DNA of 64,000 nt from assembly GCA_020847545.1 (NCBI GenBank), contig JADLBV010000001.1, positions 1 through 64,000 on the forward strand, in the 5' to 3' direction. The notes below the pieces were generated by a model, which saw only the letters and a list, made by a program, of their open reading frames with translations, was not told the origin of the DNA and did no database searches. The stretch's first letter is position 1. Every line of letters starts with the position of its first letter. Below, in pieces: positions 1-7,967 of the stretch. Made by a program: the position numbers and the translations under genes. Source of the DNA: Phycisphaerales bacterium (GTDB lineage Bacteria > Planctomycetota > Phycisphaerae > Tepidisphaerales > Tepidisphaeraceae).

Positions 1-581
1 AGGGGCATGTCATCAATGTGGTGTTGGGGCCGGGGGTGGTGGTGGATTTTGAACAGTACACCCGCCATACATTCGCTTCCTCATCGTGCGGGTTGTGCGG
101 CAAATCCTCCATCGACACCGTTCGACGACAGTTTCCGCATTTGGAATCGACCATCGAGGTGGAGGCGCCGGTTCTATTGAAATTGCCCGAGCGGATGGAG
201 CGGGCGCAGGCGGATTTTCGGCGCACGGGGGGTTTGCACGCGGCCGTGTTGTTTGATGCGGACGGGCAGTTGATCGTGTTGCGCGAAGACATCGGACGAC
301 ACAATGCGGTGGACAAGGTGCTGTGGTATTGACTGTTGCGGGGGGAGCTGCCGTTGAAGGATGCGATTTTGCTGGTGAGTGGTCGGTTGTCGTTTGAGAT
401 TTTGCAAAAATCATTGGCCGGGGGGATTCCGATATTGGCGGCCGTATCGGCCCCATCGACGCTGGCGGCCGAGTTTGCCCAACAGAGCGGCCAGACGCTC
501 ATCGGTTTTTTGCGCGATCGCCGGATGAATATTTACACCCACCCACAACGGGTGCGATTTGATGCAGGCTCATCCGCGTAA
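1..581 (+). pseudogene. fdhD: FdhD (formate dehydrogenase sulfurtransferase), 3' part, interrupted by in-frame TGA
   Basis: FdhD transfers sulfur to the molybdenum cofactor of formate dehydrogenase. The reading frame enters from outside the window (frame of position 3) and shows the family's CGLCGK cysteine motif near 93-110, then EDIGRHNAVDKV. At 330-332 there is an in-frame TGA. The same frame continues directly with LLRGELPLKDA, LLVSGRLSFEILQK, SAPSTLA and the C-terminal RRMNIYTHPQRV, all typical FdhD segments. The two halves together are a normal FdhD C-terminus, so only the stop breaks the gene. At the break, the usual G-H-G-like triplet reads Trp-Tyr-stop. Recent nonsense mutation, sequencing error and readthrough are all possible; I see no convincing selenocysteine hairpin after the TGA. 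Family assignment is very safe; functional state is open. Confidence 0.85.
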
Positions 582-721
582 CTTCCGTTGTACAAAATAG
601 TTGCGTGAGTATGTGAATTTTTTCGCATGTTTTGGCGCAAATTTTGCGTGCGAATTATCGTCCTTTAACGAACCTTCACGGCAAATCGTGCGTATGATTT
701 TCGTACGATCCTCCTTCCCTG

Positions 722-760
722 GGTGCCGTGGAAAACCGAGAGGTCCACGGCACCTTTTTT
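722..760 (+). terminator. Rho-independent terminator between fdhD and recJ
   Basis: An 11-bp perfect stem (722-732 with 744-754, arm GGTGCCGTGGA) is followed by six T at 755-760. It lies about 140 bases after the fdhD stop and about 95 bases before recJ. It may end fdhD transcription, or end a short transcript from the A+T-rich stretch at 590-700. Confidence 0.85.
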
Positions 761-854
761 ACGCGCCCAATCGACAGCGCAAAATGGCGATCTTGCGGTT
801 GTTGAGCTTTGGGCGTGGCGTTAAGCTGCCGGTGGATTGTTCAAAGAAGCACGG

Positions 855-2618
855 ATGCACACCCCCAAGCGTTGGAACATGCCGCAGGTGGATGCCGAGG
901 CCGCCAGAGGGCTGGCGGATCGGTTGAACACATCGCCATTGTTGGCGCAGATTCTGTTGAATCACGGCCTGATGGATGTGGAGAGCTGTCAGAGTTTTTT
1001 GCGGCCGTCGCTCAAGTCGTTGCATGAGCCGGCCAGTTTGCCAAACCTGCAGATCGCGGCCGAACGAATCGCCAAGGCGATCCGCGATGGACAGTCGATC
1101 GTCATTTATGGCGATTATGATGTCGATGGGATCACCGCCACCTCCATTTTGTGGCACGCGATCCGAACGCTGGGGGGAAAGCCGAGCTATTACATCCCCC
1201 ACCGCATCGAGGAAGGATACGGCCTGAACGCCGAGGCGATTGCGCAGATTTGCGATCAGGGGGCGGGGTTGATCGTCACGGTCGATTGCGGCGTCACGGC
1301 CACGGGGCCGGCCGGTGTGGCGGCCGAACGAGGGGTGGATCTGATCATCACCGATCACCACGATTTGCATGAACATGTCGATGATCAGGGGAACCGGGTG
1401 GCGGATCTTCCGGTCTGCCATAGCATCGTGCATCCGAGGCTGAGTGGGTCGAAATATCAAAATCCTTATCTGTGCGGGGCGGGGGTGGCGTTCAAGCTGG
1501 CGTGGGGGATTGGTCAGGCGATGAACGGCGCCGCGAAGGTGGATGATGCCTTTCGGGCGTTTTTGCTGGAGGCGACGGCGCTGGCGGCGTTGGGAACCAT
1601 CGCGGATGTGGTTCCGCTGGTGGGGGAAAACCGCATTCTGGCCCATTATGGATTGGGTGGGCTTAAGCAAAGCAATTTGATCGGCGTGCAGGCATTGATC
1701 GAATCGGCCAATCTGACCGATCAGAAGCTGGACAGTTATCATGTCGGTTTTCTGCTGGCGCCTCGGCTTAATGCGTGCGGGCGAATGGGACACGCAAGGC
1801 TTGCGGTGCGGATGCTGACCGATGCGGATCAGGCCAAGTCGCTGGAGATCGCACAATATCTGGAAAAACAAAACCGTCTGCGGCAGCAGATCGAACGAAA
1901 GATATTGGAAGAGGCGCTGGGGCAAATCCAGTCGCAGGGGCGAGACCCGAACGAACGACGATCCATTGTGTTGGGGAGTGCTGATTGGCATCCGGGGGTG
2001 ATCGGAATTGTCGCATCCCGGCTGGTGGAGCGATTTAATCGGCCGACAATCATGGTGGCGATGACCAACGGTCACGGCCAGGGGAGCGGACGATCGATCG
2101 CGGGGTTTCATCTGTTGCGGGCACTGGAATCATGCCATGATTGCCTTGAAACCTATGGCGGGCATGAAATGGCGGCGGGGTTGAAGGTGCAAAGCAGCCG
2201 GTTTGAGGAATTTCAGGAGGCGTTTGAGGAACATGCTCGGGCCAGCTTGGACCCGCAATTGCTTGTCCCGGAACTGGCGATTGAGTGTCAGATGGAATTG
2301 TCACAGGTGAATGTCGGATTGGTGAATGATCTCAAACGGCTGGAACCATTTGGCAATGGCAATCGGCGCCCGATTTTATGCTGCCGTGGGGTTGAAATGG
2401 CCCGGCCGGCCAGACGGGTGGGGAAAACCGGGGATCATCTGCAACTGCTGGTCAAACAAGGAGATGCGATGATGAAGGGAATCGCCTTTGGCGCGGGCGA
2501 CCTGATGGACCAACTGACGGCGGGCCGACGGGTGGACCTTGCGGTGGAGCCGACGATCAACGAATACAACGGGCGATCCAGCGTTGAACTGAACGTGAAG
2601 GATATTCAGTTGATCTGA
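855..2618 (+). CDS. recJ: Single-stranded-DNA-specific exonuclease RecJ
   Basis: RecJ degrades single-stranded DNA 5' to 3' in recombination and mismatch repair. The 587-residue protein has the DHH phosphoesterase core: YGDYDVDG near residues 85-92 and TDHHDLHE near 166-173, both metal-binding motifs. The DHHA1 domain follows, with GRSI and GGHEMAAG near 410-450, and a C-terminal OB-like region comes last. Length is typical. ATG 855 (MHTPKRWNMP) is chosen; a TTG at 837 in the same frame would add six residues. The gene stands alone and converges with ilvN, whose stop is 18 bases away. Confidence 0.95.
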   Translation: MHTPKRWNMPQVDAEAARGLADRLNTSPLLAQILLNHGLMDVESCQSFLRPSLKSLHEPASLPNLQIAAERIAKAIRDGQSIVIYGDYDVDGITATSILWHAIRTLGGKPSYYIPHRIEEGYGLNAEAIAQICDQGAGLIVTVDCGVTATGPAGVAAERGVDLIITDHHDLHEHVDDQGNRVADLPVCHSIVHPRLSGSKYQNPYLCGAGVAFKLAWGIGQAMNGAAKVDDAFRAFLLEATALAALGTIADVVPLVGENRILAHYGLGGLKQSNLIGVQALIESANLTDQKLDSYHVGFLLAPRLNACGRMGHARLAVRMLTDADQAKSLEIAQYLEKQNRLRQQIERKILEEALGQIQSQGRDPNERRSIVLGSADWHPGVIGIVASRLVERFNRPTIMVAMTNGHGQGSGRSIAGFHLLRALESCHDCLETYGGHEMAAGLKVQSSRFEEFQEAFEEHARASLDPQLLVPELAIECQMELSQVNVGLVNDLKRLEPFGNGNRRPILCCRGVEMARPARRVGKTGDHLQLLVKQGDAMMKGIAFGAGDLMDQLTAGRRVDLAVEPTINEYNGRSSVELNVKDIQLI

Positions 2619-2639
2619 GGCATTTTGATGAAGCCTCAG
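2615..2639. other. Hairpin carrying both convergent stop codons of recJ and ilvN
   Basis: A 7-bp perfect inverted repeat (CTGAGGC at 2615-2621, GCCTCAG at 2633-2639) has an 11-base loop. The recJ stop TGA (2616-2618) is in the left arm and the ilvN stop (2636-2638, minus strand) in the right arm. No T-run follows on either strand, so Rho-independent termination is not supported. It may shield the 3' ends of both mRNAs. Confidence 0.45.
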
Positions 2640-3205
2640 CTTGGGGGGAGTGCTTGGGCGTGGGGCGCGTTGAGGGAGCGTTTGCGCGATTTTGGGCCGG
2701 GGTTGGAGGCGGCGTCATCCTTGGCGTTTTGTGTGCCACGGGCCATGGCGATGGCGCCGGTGCGGGCCAGTTCGCGGATGCCGTAGGGTCGCAACAGTTC
2801 GATCAGTGCTTCGATTTTGTCTTCGGTGCCGGCCAGTTCGACGATGAGACTTTGGCGGGCGACATCGACGACCTTGCCGCGGAACAGGCGGACGATGTCG
2901 ATCACTTCGTTGCGTTTTTCCGGGCCGACGCTGATGGTGATCAAGACCATTTCGCGCTCGACGTAGGCGGTATCCTTGAAATCTCGAACCTTGACGACGG
3001 GGACGAGCTTTCCAAGCTGTTTGCGGACCTGTTCAAAGGTGTTTTCATCGGCGGTGACGACGATGGTCATGCGCGACAAGTCGGGTGTCTCGGTGCGGCC
3101 GACCACCAGCGAATCGATGTTGAACCCGCGCGCCGCGAACATGCCGGCGACATTGGCCAAAACACCCGGTTCGTTCATCACAAGGGCGGAAATCACATGA
3201 CGCAT
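2636..3205 (-). CDS. ilvN: Acetolactate synthase small (regulatory) subunit
   Basis: This is the regulatory subunit of acetohydroxyacid synthase, the first enzyme of branched-chain amino acid synthesis; the family mediates valine feedback inhibition. The 189-residue protein opens with MRHVISALVMNEPGVLANVA, an ACT domain with the conserved NEPGVLA and AARGFNIDSLVVG segments. The family C-terminal domain follows (ERELVLI-like REMVLITI, then RLFRGKVVDVA). The catalytic subunit gene ilvB is not adjacent, which is unusual because the two are often an operon. Residues 165-189 are basic and extend past the usual end of the family (about 160-170). Confidence 0.95.
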   Translation of the reverse strand: MRHVISALVMNEPGVLANVAGMFAARGFNIDSLVVGRTETPDLSRMTIVVTADENTFEQVRKQLGKLVPVVKVRDFKDTAYVEREMVLITISVGPEKRNEVIDIVRLFRGKVVDVARQSLIVELAGTEDKIEALIELLRPYGIRELARTGAIAMARGTQNAKDDAASNPGPKSRKRSLNAPHAQALPPS

Positions 3206-3460
3206 AAGGCTCCTGCGAAAAAATCAGAAGCGGCATTGTATGAGAAATTGAATGGCGATGGAAATCCAGCGATCCGCGTGGGCCACGATCAGACGACGCG
3301 ACAAGCTGGAAAAGACGATGGGTCGTGAGATACACTCTGTCATGTGATGGCCTTGCTACAGTGCGTGTTCCATTTTTGATTTAACTGCGGACACGACAGG
3401 AAGTAAGGCCGACGCGCCAAAGACAGATCCATTACAAACGTGAAATATCAGGGCTAATTC

Positions 3461-5662
3461 ATGCTTCCATTGCAATTTGATTCAACCAGTTATCTGCGGG
3501 ATGGGAAGCGGATGTTTCTGGTGGGGGGTGAGGTTCATTATTTTCGCCTTCCGCCGGAGCAGTGGGCGCATCGGCTGAAATTGCTGAAGAAGGCGGGCGC
3601 CAATTGTGTCTGCACCTATGTCCCCTGGCTGTTGCACGAACCGGAGGAAGGTCGGTTTGTGCTCGATGAGCCGGCGCTGGATGTGGGACGGTTTTTGGAA
3701 ATTTGCCGGGATTTGGACCTCTGGGCGGTGGTTCGGCCGGGGCCGTATCAATACAGCGAGTTGCTCAACGCCGGCCTGCCGCGATGGTTGTTGACCAATC
3801 ATCCGCAGATCAACGCACGGCGGATCGATGGGTCGCCGCTGGTGTGGGCCAATGGGATGTTTGTTTCGGTTTCGTATCTGCATCCTGATTTTTTGACGTT
3901 GGCCAAGCGGTGGTATGAGCGGATTTTGCCGGTTCTGGCGGCTCATCAGGTGGATCGGGGCGGGGCGGTGGTGGCGGCGCAAATCGACAACGAATTGATG
4001 GGCGTTCACGAATGGCTTGGGAGCTGGGATTATCACCCGGATGTCACCGGAATCGGACGGGAGGGGGGCGAATGGCCTGCCTATTTGCTGGGAAAATATG
4101 GTGATCTGTCGGGGATCAACGAGGCATATGGGTTGCGAGCCGATTCGGCGACCGGGGTGTTGCCAATGGCGGAATCGGAAGCCAAAAGTATGGCGGACCT
4201 GCGGCGGGTGATGGATTATCGAGCGTTTTATTTTGGTCAGGTGGCAAAATACGCTCAGACGTTGATTGGGTGGATGAAAGAGGGTGGGATCAGCGTTCCG
4301 CTGGTTCACAATTGTGCCAGTCCATACATGACCGGCTATTTTCGCGAGACGGTGGAACAGAATCGCGGCCGGTTGTTGCTGGGTGCGGATCATTATTACA
4401 ATCTGGATTTGGATTGGGATCAGAACAGCCCATCACCCAAGTATGCCAGCAAGTGTTTGATGTCGATGGAGTTGCTGCGCGGGTATGGATTTGTGCCGAC
4501 GGTGTTTGAGATGCCATCGGGAAGCTTGTCCGATTGGCCGCCGATATTGCCCAATGATGCCGCATGTGCGTATGCGTTGAACCTGGCGGTGGGGATGAAG
4601 GGATTGAATTATTACGTCTTTGCCGGCGGGAAAAACCCGCCGGATGCGGGGACAACCGCGAATGTGTATGACTATGGCGCTCCGGTATCGCCCGAAGGTG
4701 AGACCCGCGCGTTATTTGAGTCGATGAAAGGGTTTAACGAGTTTCTGGATCGATACAGTTGGCTGGCCGGCGCCTGGCAGGCGGCCGATTGTCGGATCGG
4801 ATATTCGCTGGATCAGTCGCGGCATCCGCGCAAGCTGGCGGTGGATCGCAATATGCTGATGCCGCCGGGTGAGTCTTGGAGTTTCATGCGCAAGGGGTTG
4901 TTGTTGACGGGATTGTGTGCGCATTGGTCGCCACAATGGGTGGATTTGGCCGGTTCAGAGATATTGGAGCGAACCGATCTGCCACTGCTGGTGGCCGGTT
5001 CAACGGTGATGTCGGCGCATGAGCAGCAACAACTGGTGGCCTTTTTGCAGGCGGGTGGGAATCTCATCATTTCTCCGGTTGTGCCGACGCTGGATGAGAA
5101 TTATCGCCAGTGCGGGATTTTGCGTGATTTTCTGGGTGGAATCGAGCAAAGGAGCTGTACGCGGGGCGCTCCGCTGGCGACGATTGGAGATGTGGATGGC
5201 GTGTTTATCAATGGTGGGATGTTTGAGTTCACCCATCGGCCGACCGATGCGCAGGTGATCGCACAAACCCAGCAGGAACCCACCGCGATAGGGATTCGCC
5301 TTCGCACCGCGGGCGGTGGCAGTGCGGCCGTGCTGGGATGCCATTGGCGTCAATCCCGCCGTGAACATGAAAGGGCGTTGAATCAGGTTCTGCTGCAATC
5401 CGGCGGGAATCCTCTGATCGAATGCGACAATCCAAATGTCTGGACCATGCTGCGGACGGATGGAACTCGGATGATGTTATTTTTGATGAACCTGTGGACC
5501 CATCCGATGAAGGCAACGGTGCGTTTTGGCGATCCGATTGAAAAAGGGCGTTGGCACGAACCGGATGGTTTTGACCTGCCGGCCAACAGCGTCTGGTGTT
5601 GGACACCCGATGAGGGGGTTGTGTTTCGGTCGGATCGGCTATTGGCCCCCGGCGTTCAGTAG
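3461..5662 (+). CDS. GH35-like glycoside hydrolase (beta-galactosidase family)
   Basis: The 733-residue protein matches the start of the GH35 TIM barrel: VGGEVHYFRLPPEQW (21-35), LLKKAGANCVCTYVPWLLHEP (41-61) and VVRPGPYQYSEL (90-102). AAQIDNE (172-178) fits the GH35 QIENE acid/base motif, putting the proton donor at E178. The glutamate in VFEMPSG (near 349) is a candidate nucleophile, though its surroundings differ from typical GH35. No signal peptide is apparent, so it may be cytoplasmic. A GATase-like region around 500-560 (LLVAGSTVMS, LVAFLQAGGNLIISP) resembles domains after the barrel in GH42-type enzymes. Substrate cannot be read from sequence. Confidence 0.8.
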   Translation: MLPLQFDSTSYLRDGKRMFLVGGEVHYFRLPPEQWAHRLKLLKKAGANCVCTYVPWLLHEPEEGRFVLDEPALDVGRFLEICRDLDLWAVVRPGPYQYSELLNAGLPRWLLTNHPQINARRIDGSPLVWANGMFVSVSYLHPDFLTLAKRWYERILPVLAAHQVDRGGAVVAAQIDNELMGVHEWLGSWDYHPDVTGIGREGGEWPAYLLGKYGDLSGINEAYGLRADSATGVLPMAESEAKSMADLRRVMDYRAFYFGQVAKYAQTLIGWMKEGGISVPLVHNCASPYMTGYFRETVEQNRGRLLLGADHYYNLDLDWDQNSPSPKYASKCLMSMELLRGYGFVPTVFEMPSGSLSDWPPILPNDAACAYALNLAVGMKGLNYYVFAGGKNPPDAGTTANVYDYGAPVSPEGETRALFESMKGFNEFLDRYSWLAGAWQAADCRIGYSLDQSRHPRKLAVDRNMLMPPGESWSFMRKGLLLTGLCAHWSPQWVDLAGSEILERTDLPLLVAGSTVMSAHEQQQLVAFLQAGGNLIISPVVPTLDENYRQCGILRDFLGGIEQRSCTRGAPLATIGDVDGVFINGGMFEFTHRPTDAQVIAQTQQEPTAIGIRLRTAGGGSAAVLGCHWRQSRREHERALNQVLLQSGGNPLIECDNPNVWTMLRTDGTRMMLFLMNLWTHPMKATVRFGDPIEKGRWHEPDGFDLPANSVWCWTPDEGVVFRSDRLLAPGVQ

Positions 5663-5690
5663 CAAATGGGGATTCTGGACTTTGCGTCAA

Positions 5691-5777
5691 CGGAGAGGGG
5701 GAGATTCGAACTCCCGCTACCCTTGCGGGCAGACCGGTTTTCGAAACCGGCGCGTTCAACCGCTCCGCCACCTCTCC
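5691..5777 (-). tRNA. tRNA-Ser (anticodon CGA)
   Basis: On the minus strand the sequence folds as a class II tRNA. The acceptor stem is GGAGAGG/CCTCTCC (5771-5777 with 5692-5698), and the anticodon stem CCGGT/ACCGG has loop TTCGAAA giving anticodon CGA (codon TCG). A variable arm (GCCCGCAAGGGTAGC region) and a T-loop with GTTCGAATC follow. The discriminator is G at 5691, as in bacterial tRNA-Ser. The 3' CCA is not encoded, so it must be added by nucleotidyltransferase. Length is 87 nt. Confidence 0.96.
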
Positions 5778-5865
5778 AAGCGGTCACGATGAGGATATGC
5801 GAATCGGGTTCATCCGTCAAAACAGCCAAGGCACAATTGGGTTGTCTGAATTGTTAAACGTTCAT

Positions 5866-7875
5866 TTATTTGGCCGCTTCGCTCATCAGCACCGCATCGG
5901 GTGTTGGCGGGTTGCGGCCGGCGGGGATGAGATAGCCGCCGAGGTTCATTTGTTCGCCGTCGTTCATTGCCCACAGCCAGTATGTCGCGGCCGGCGTGGG
6001 GCGATTGCGGGCATCGGTGCCGGGGGATTTTTGGAGTTTGAGAAAGACAAAGCCATCCGATTGCGACATCTCGCCTGACACCTCCGCGCCTTGTGCGGGG
6101 TTTTGGGTGTCGCCGCTGAAGGTGCCGGTGATTTTTCCGTTGTCATCCAGTTTCAGGTCCACCTGAAACGGGCGGCTGGTGTCGCCCAGATTGACCTTGG
6201 CGAACGTAACTCCTTTTTCCAACAGGCTTTGCATCTGCGCCTGATCCGCCGCCAGACGATCCGTGTCCACGGGCGAGAGTTCCACCGTTGCCCCTTGGAA
6301 TCCGGATTGTTTGCCGGTGATTTGGGGTTTGCCGTCGACCCACATCAAATCGAGATTGAAATCCCGCCCTCTTCCCAACAGGCCGGTGCCTGAATGTTTG
6401 ATGTTTTTTGTGCTTTTGAGCGTGATCGTCGCACCCAGCAGTGTCGGGGCGGCCGATCCTTCCAGTTCATATTCGCCGCCCAGATGCAATATCGACACCG
6501 AACCGCCAAGCTGGCGTTGACCTTTTGATTTGAGCTTGATGTAGAGCGGCATCGGATAGGGTTTGGTGGAGTTGATCATCGCCGGGCCGCTCAGTTCCAC
6601 ACCACGGGCAAGTTGTTGATCCAGAAATTTTGTCGTGTCGGCGGTGCGTTGGGTCAGTTCTTCCTTGGAAAGGATTTGGGTGATCTTCAGTTTCGCGTTC
6701 ATGCCGTTTAATTTCCCGATCACTTCTCCTTCTTCGCCCGGTTCAAGCAGACCCTGCAAATAGGGCAGCGACAGCATCGGCTTGTTATTCTCCCATTGCA
6801 CCACCGCGGGTTGATTGAAAACATTGGGCAATGGATTGCTGTTGTTGCGCAGGTCCGCCATGGCGAACGCCGGTTTGCCTTCAACACGCAGCAATCCCAT
6901 GCGGACCTGCACCGGCCGACCGTTGGGATTGTTCGGATAGGTCAATTCCCCCTCCAACTGGCAATACATCTTGAACTGATCGGCGAATTTCTCCACCGCC
7001 TGCTCGCGTTGTTTTTGGATCGAATCGTAATTGGCGACAATGGCCGCGTGAATTTTGTCATCCGAATTCAGCGCCAATCCATGATCGTGCAGTTTCATTG
7101 CCTCCCCCTCCCCTTCGGCGACCAGCGTGATGGTCATCGGGTTGCGCGCCCCTTCGCCGACCGGGCCGATGACGTTGCCCAAACTGAGAATCACCCGCGG
7201 CACATCCCCTTTGCCCAATTGCACCGTCGCCGTCACATCCCGTTTCAAGGGTGGGTTGTATTCACTGTAAATCACGCCACGCCATGAACTTGCGCTTCCT
7301 TTTAATTCCAGCGCATAGCGCGACAGGTTGATTTTGGGATCGGACGATGAGAGCACCAGATTGGGCCTGCCAAGCAATTGCTGCACGGATTCAACCAATG
7401 CCTGGCGTTTGCGTTGCGCTTCCTGCGCGCTTGCGCGCAGCGCCTGTGCAACCGTTTGGCCCTTGAGCCGGGTGAAGACCGACTTGCCGATCAGCCCCAT
7501 CATGCGGGTTTCCGGGTCGAGCATCAGTTTGTCGCCGGATATTTCGCAATTGAAGACAACGGTTTGTCCCCGTGGGACGACCATTCGCACCCGTCCCCCT
7601 TCCAGCACCGAATAGTCCATCGTCACGGCTTGGAGGATCTCGCCATCGTTGTCGCTGCCGAGCATCAGTGTGGCCTTGCCATCCTTGCCGAACTCGACGC
7701 CGGTCAAATCCTGCTCGGCGGCCTGAAACCAGGTGCCGACAAGCTGGGATTCATTGGAAACCGGCTCGGCGGAGGCGCTTGAGTCTGATTCGGATGAGGA
7801 TGATTCCGATTTTCCACACCCCGTCAGCAGCAACAAACCCAGCACCGGCAACGCCCATAATGACATGCGCTTCAT
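5866..7875 (-). CDS. Large putative lipoprotein of unknown function
   Basis: The 669-residue protein begins MKRMSLWALPVLGLLLLTGC: short basic start, hydrophobic core and lipobox LTGC, so acylation at C20 is predicted. A Ser/Glu-rich linker follows (about 21-45), typical of exported lipoproteins. The body has a repeating beta-rich pattern, with segments such as LVGTWFQAAEQDLTGVEFG and GKITGTFSGDTQNPAQGAEV, resembling lipocalin- or NlpE-like 'amount of X' lipoproteins. I do not recognise a specific family. The start has GAGGT about eight bases upstream. It is downstream of the cus operon on the same strand but separated by a terminator. Confidence 0.8.
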   Translation of the reverse strand: MKRMSLWALPVLGLLLLTGCGKSESSSSESDSSASAEPVSNESQLVGTWFQAAEQDLTGVEFGKDGKATLMLGSDNDGEILQAVTMDYSVLEGGRVRMVVPRGQTVVFNCEISGDKLMLDPETRMMGLIGKSVFTRLKGQTVAQALRASAQEAQRKRQALVESVQQLLGRPNLVLSSSDPKINLSRYALELKGSASSWRGVIYSEYNPPLKRDVTATVQLGKGDVPRVILSLGNVIGPVGEGARNPMTITLVAEGEGEAMKLHDHGLALNSDDKIHAAIVANYDSIQKQREQAVEKFADQFKMYCQLEGELTYPNNPNGRPVQVRMGLLRVEGKPAFAMADLRNNSNPLPNVFNQPAVVQWENNKPMLSLPYLQGLLEPGEEGEVIGKLNGMNAKLKITQILSKEELTQRTADTTKFLDQQLARGVELSGPAMINSTKPYPMPLYIKLKSKGQRQLGGSVSILHLGGEYELEGSAAPTLLGATITLKSTKNIKHSGTGLLGRGRDFNLDLMWVDGKPQITGKQSGFQGATVELSPVDTDRLAADQAQMQSLLEKGVTFAKVNLGDTSRPFQVDLKLDDNGKITGTFSGDTQNPAQGAEVSGEMSQSDGFVFLKLQKSPGTDARNRPTPAATYWLWAMNDGEQMNLGGYLIPAGRNPPTPDAVLMSEAAK

Positions 7876-7928
7876 ATAGTGACCTCAGTTTGGATCTCGA
7901 ACAATATGACCCCTGTAGCGGTTACTAT

Positions 7929-7963
7929 AAAAAATGACACCGGTGGATGTCCATCGGTTTGTC
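7929..7963 (-). terminator. Rho-independent terminator of the cus operon
   Basis: On the minus strand, GACA followed by a stem formed by 7950-7958 with 7939-7947 (one G-T wobble) ends in a run of six T (complement of 7929-7934). It begins five bases after the cusA stop. Confidence 0.75.
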
Positions 7964-7967
7964 AAAA

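Noticed and set aside
330-370. Selenocysteine insertion at the fdhD TGA
   Set aside because: The bases after TGA do not form a convincing stem with a G/U-bearing loop, and FdhD homologs do not carry selenocysteine at that site as far as I know.
759-2111. Long open frame on the minus strand across recJ
   Set aside because: It is antisense to a certain gene and rich in Arg, His and Gln, as expected from reverse reading of a GC-rich coding region; no domain or start signal supports it.
3206-3460. Leucine/valine leader peptide or riboswitch near ilvN
   Set aside because: No run of Leu/Val/Ile codons with attenuator hairpins and no recognisable aptamer were found.
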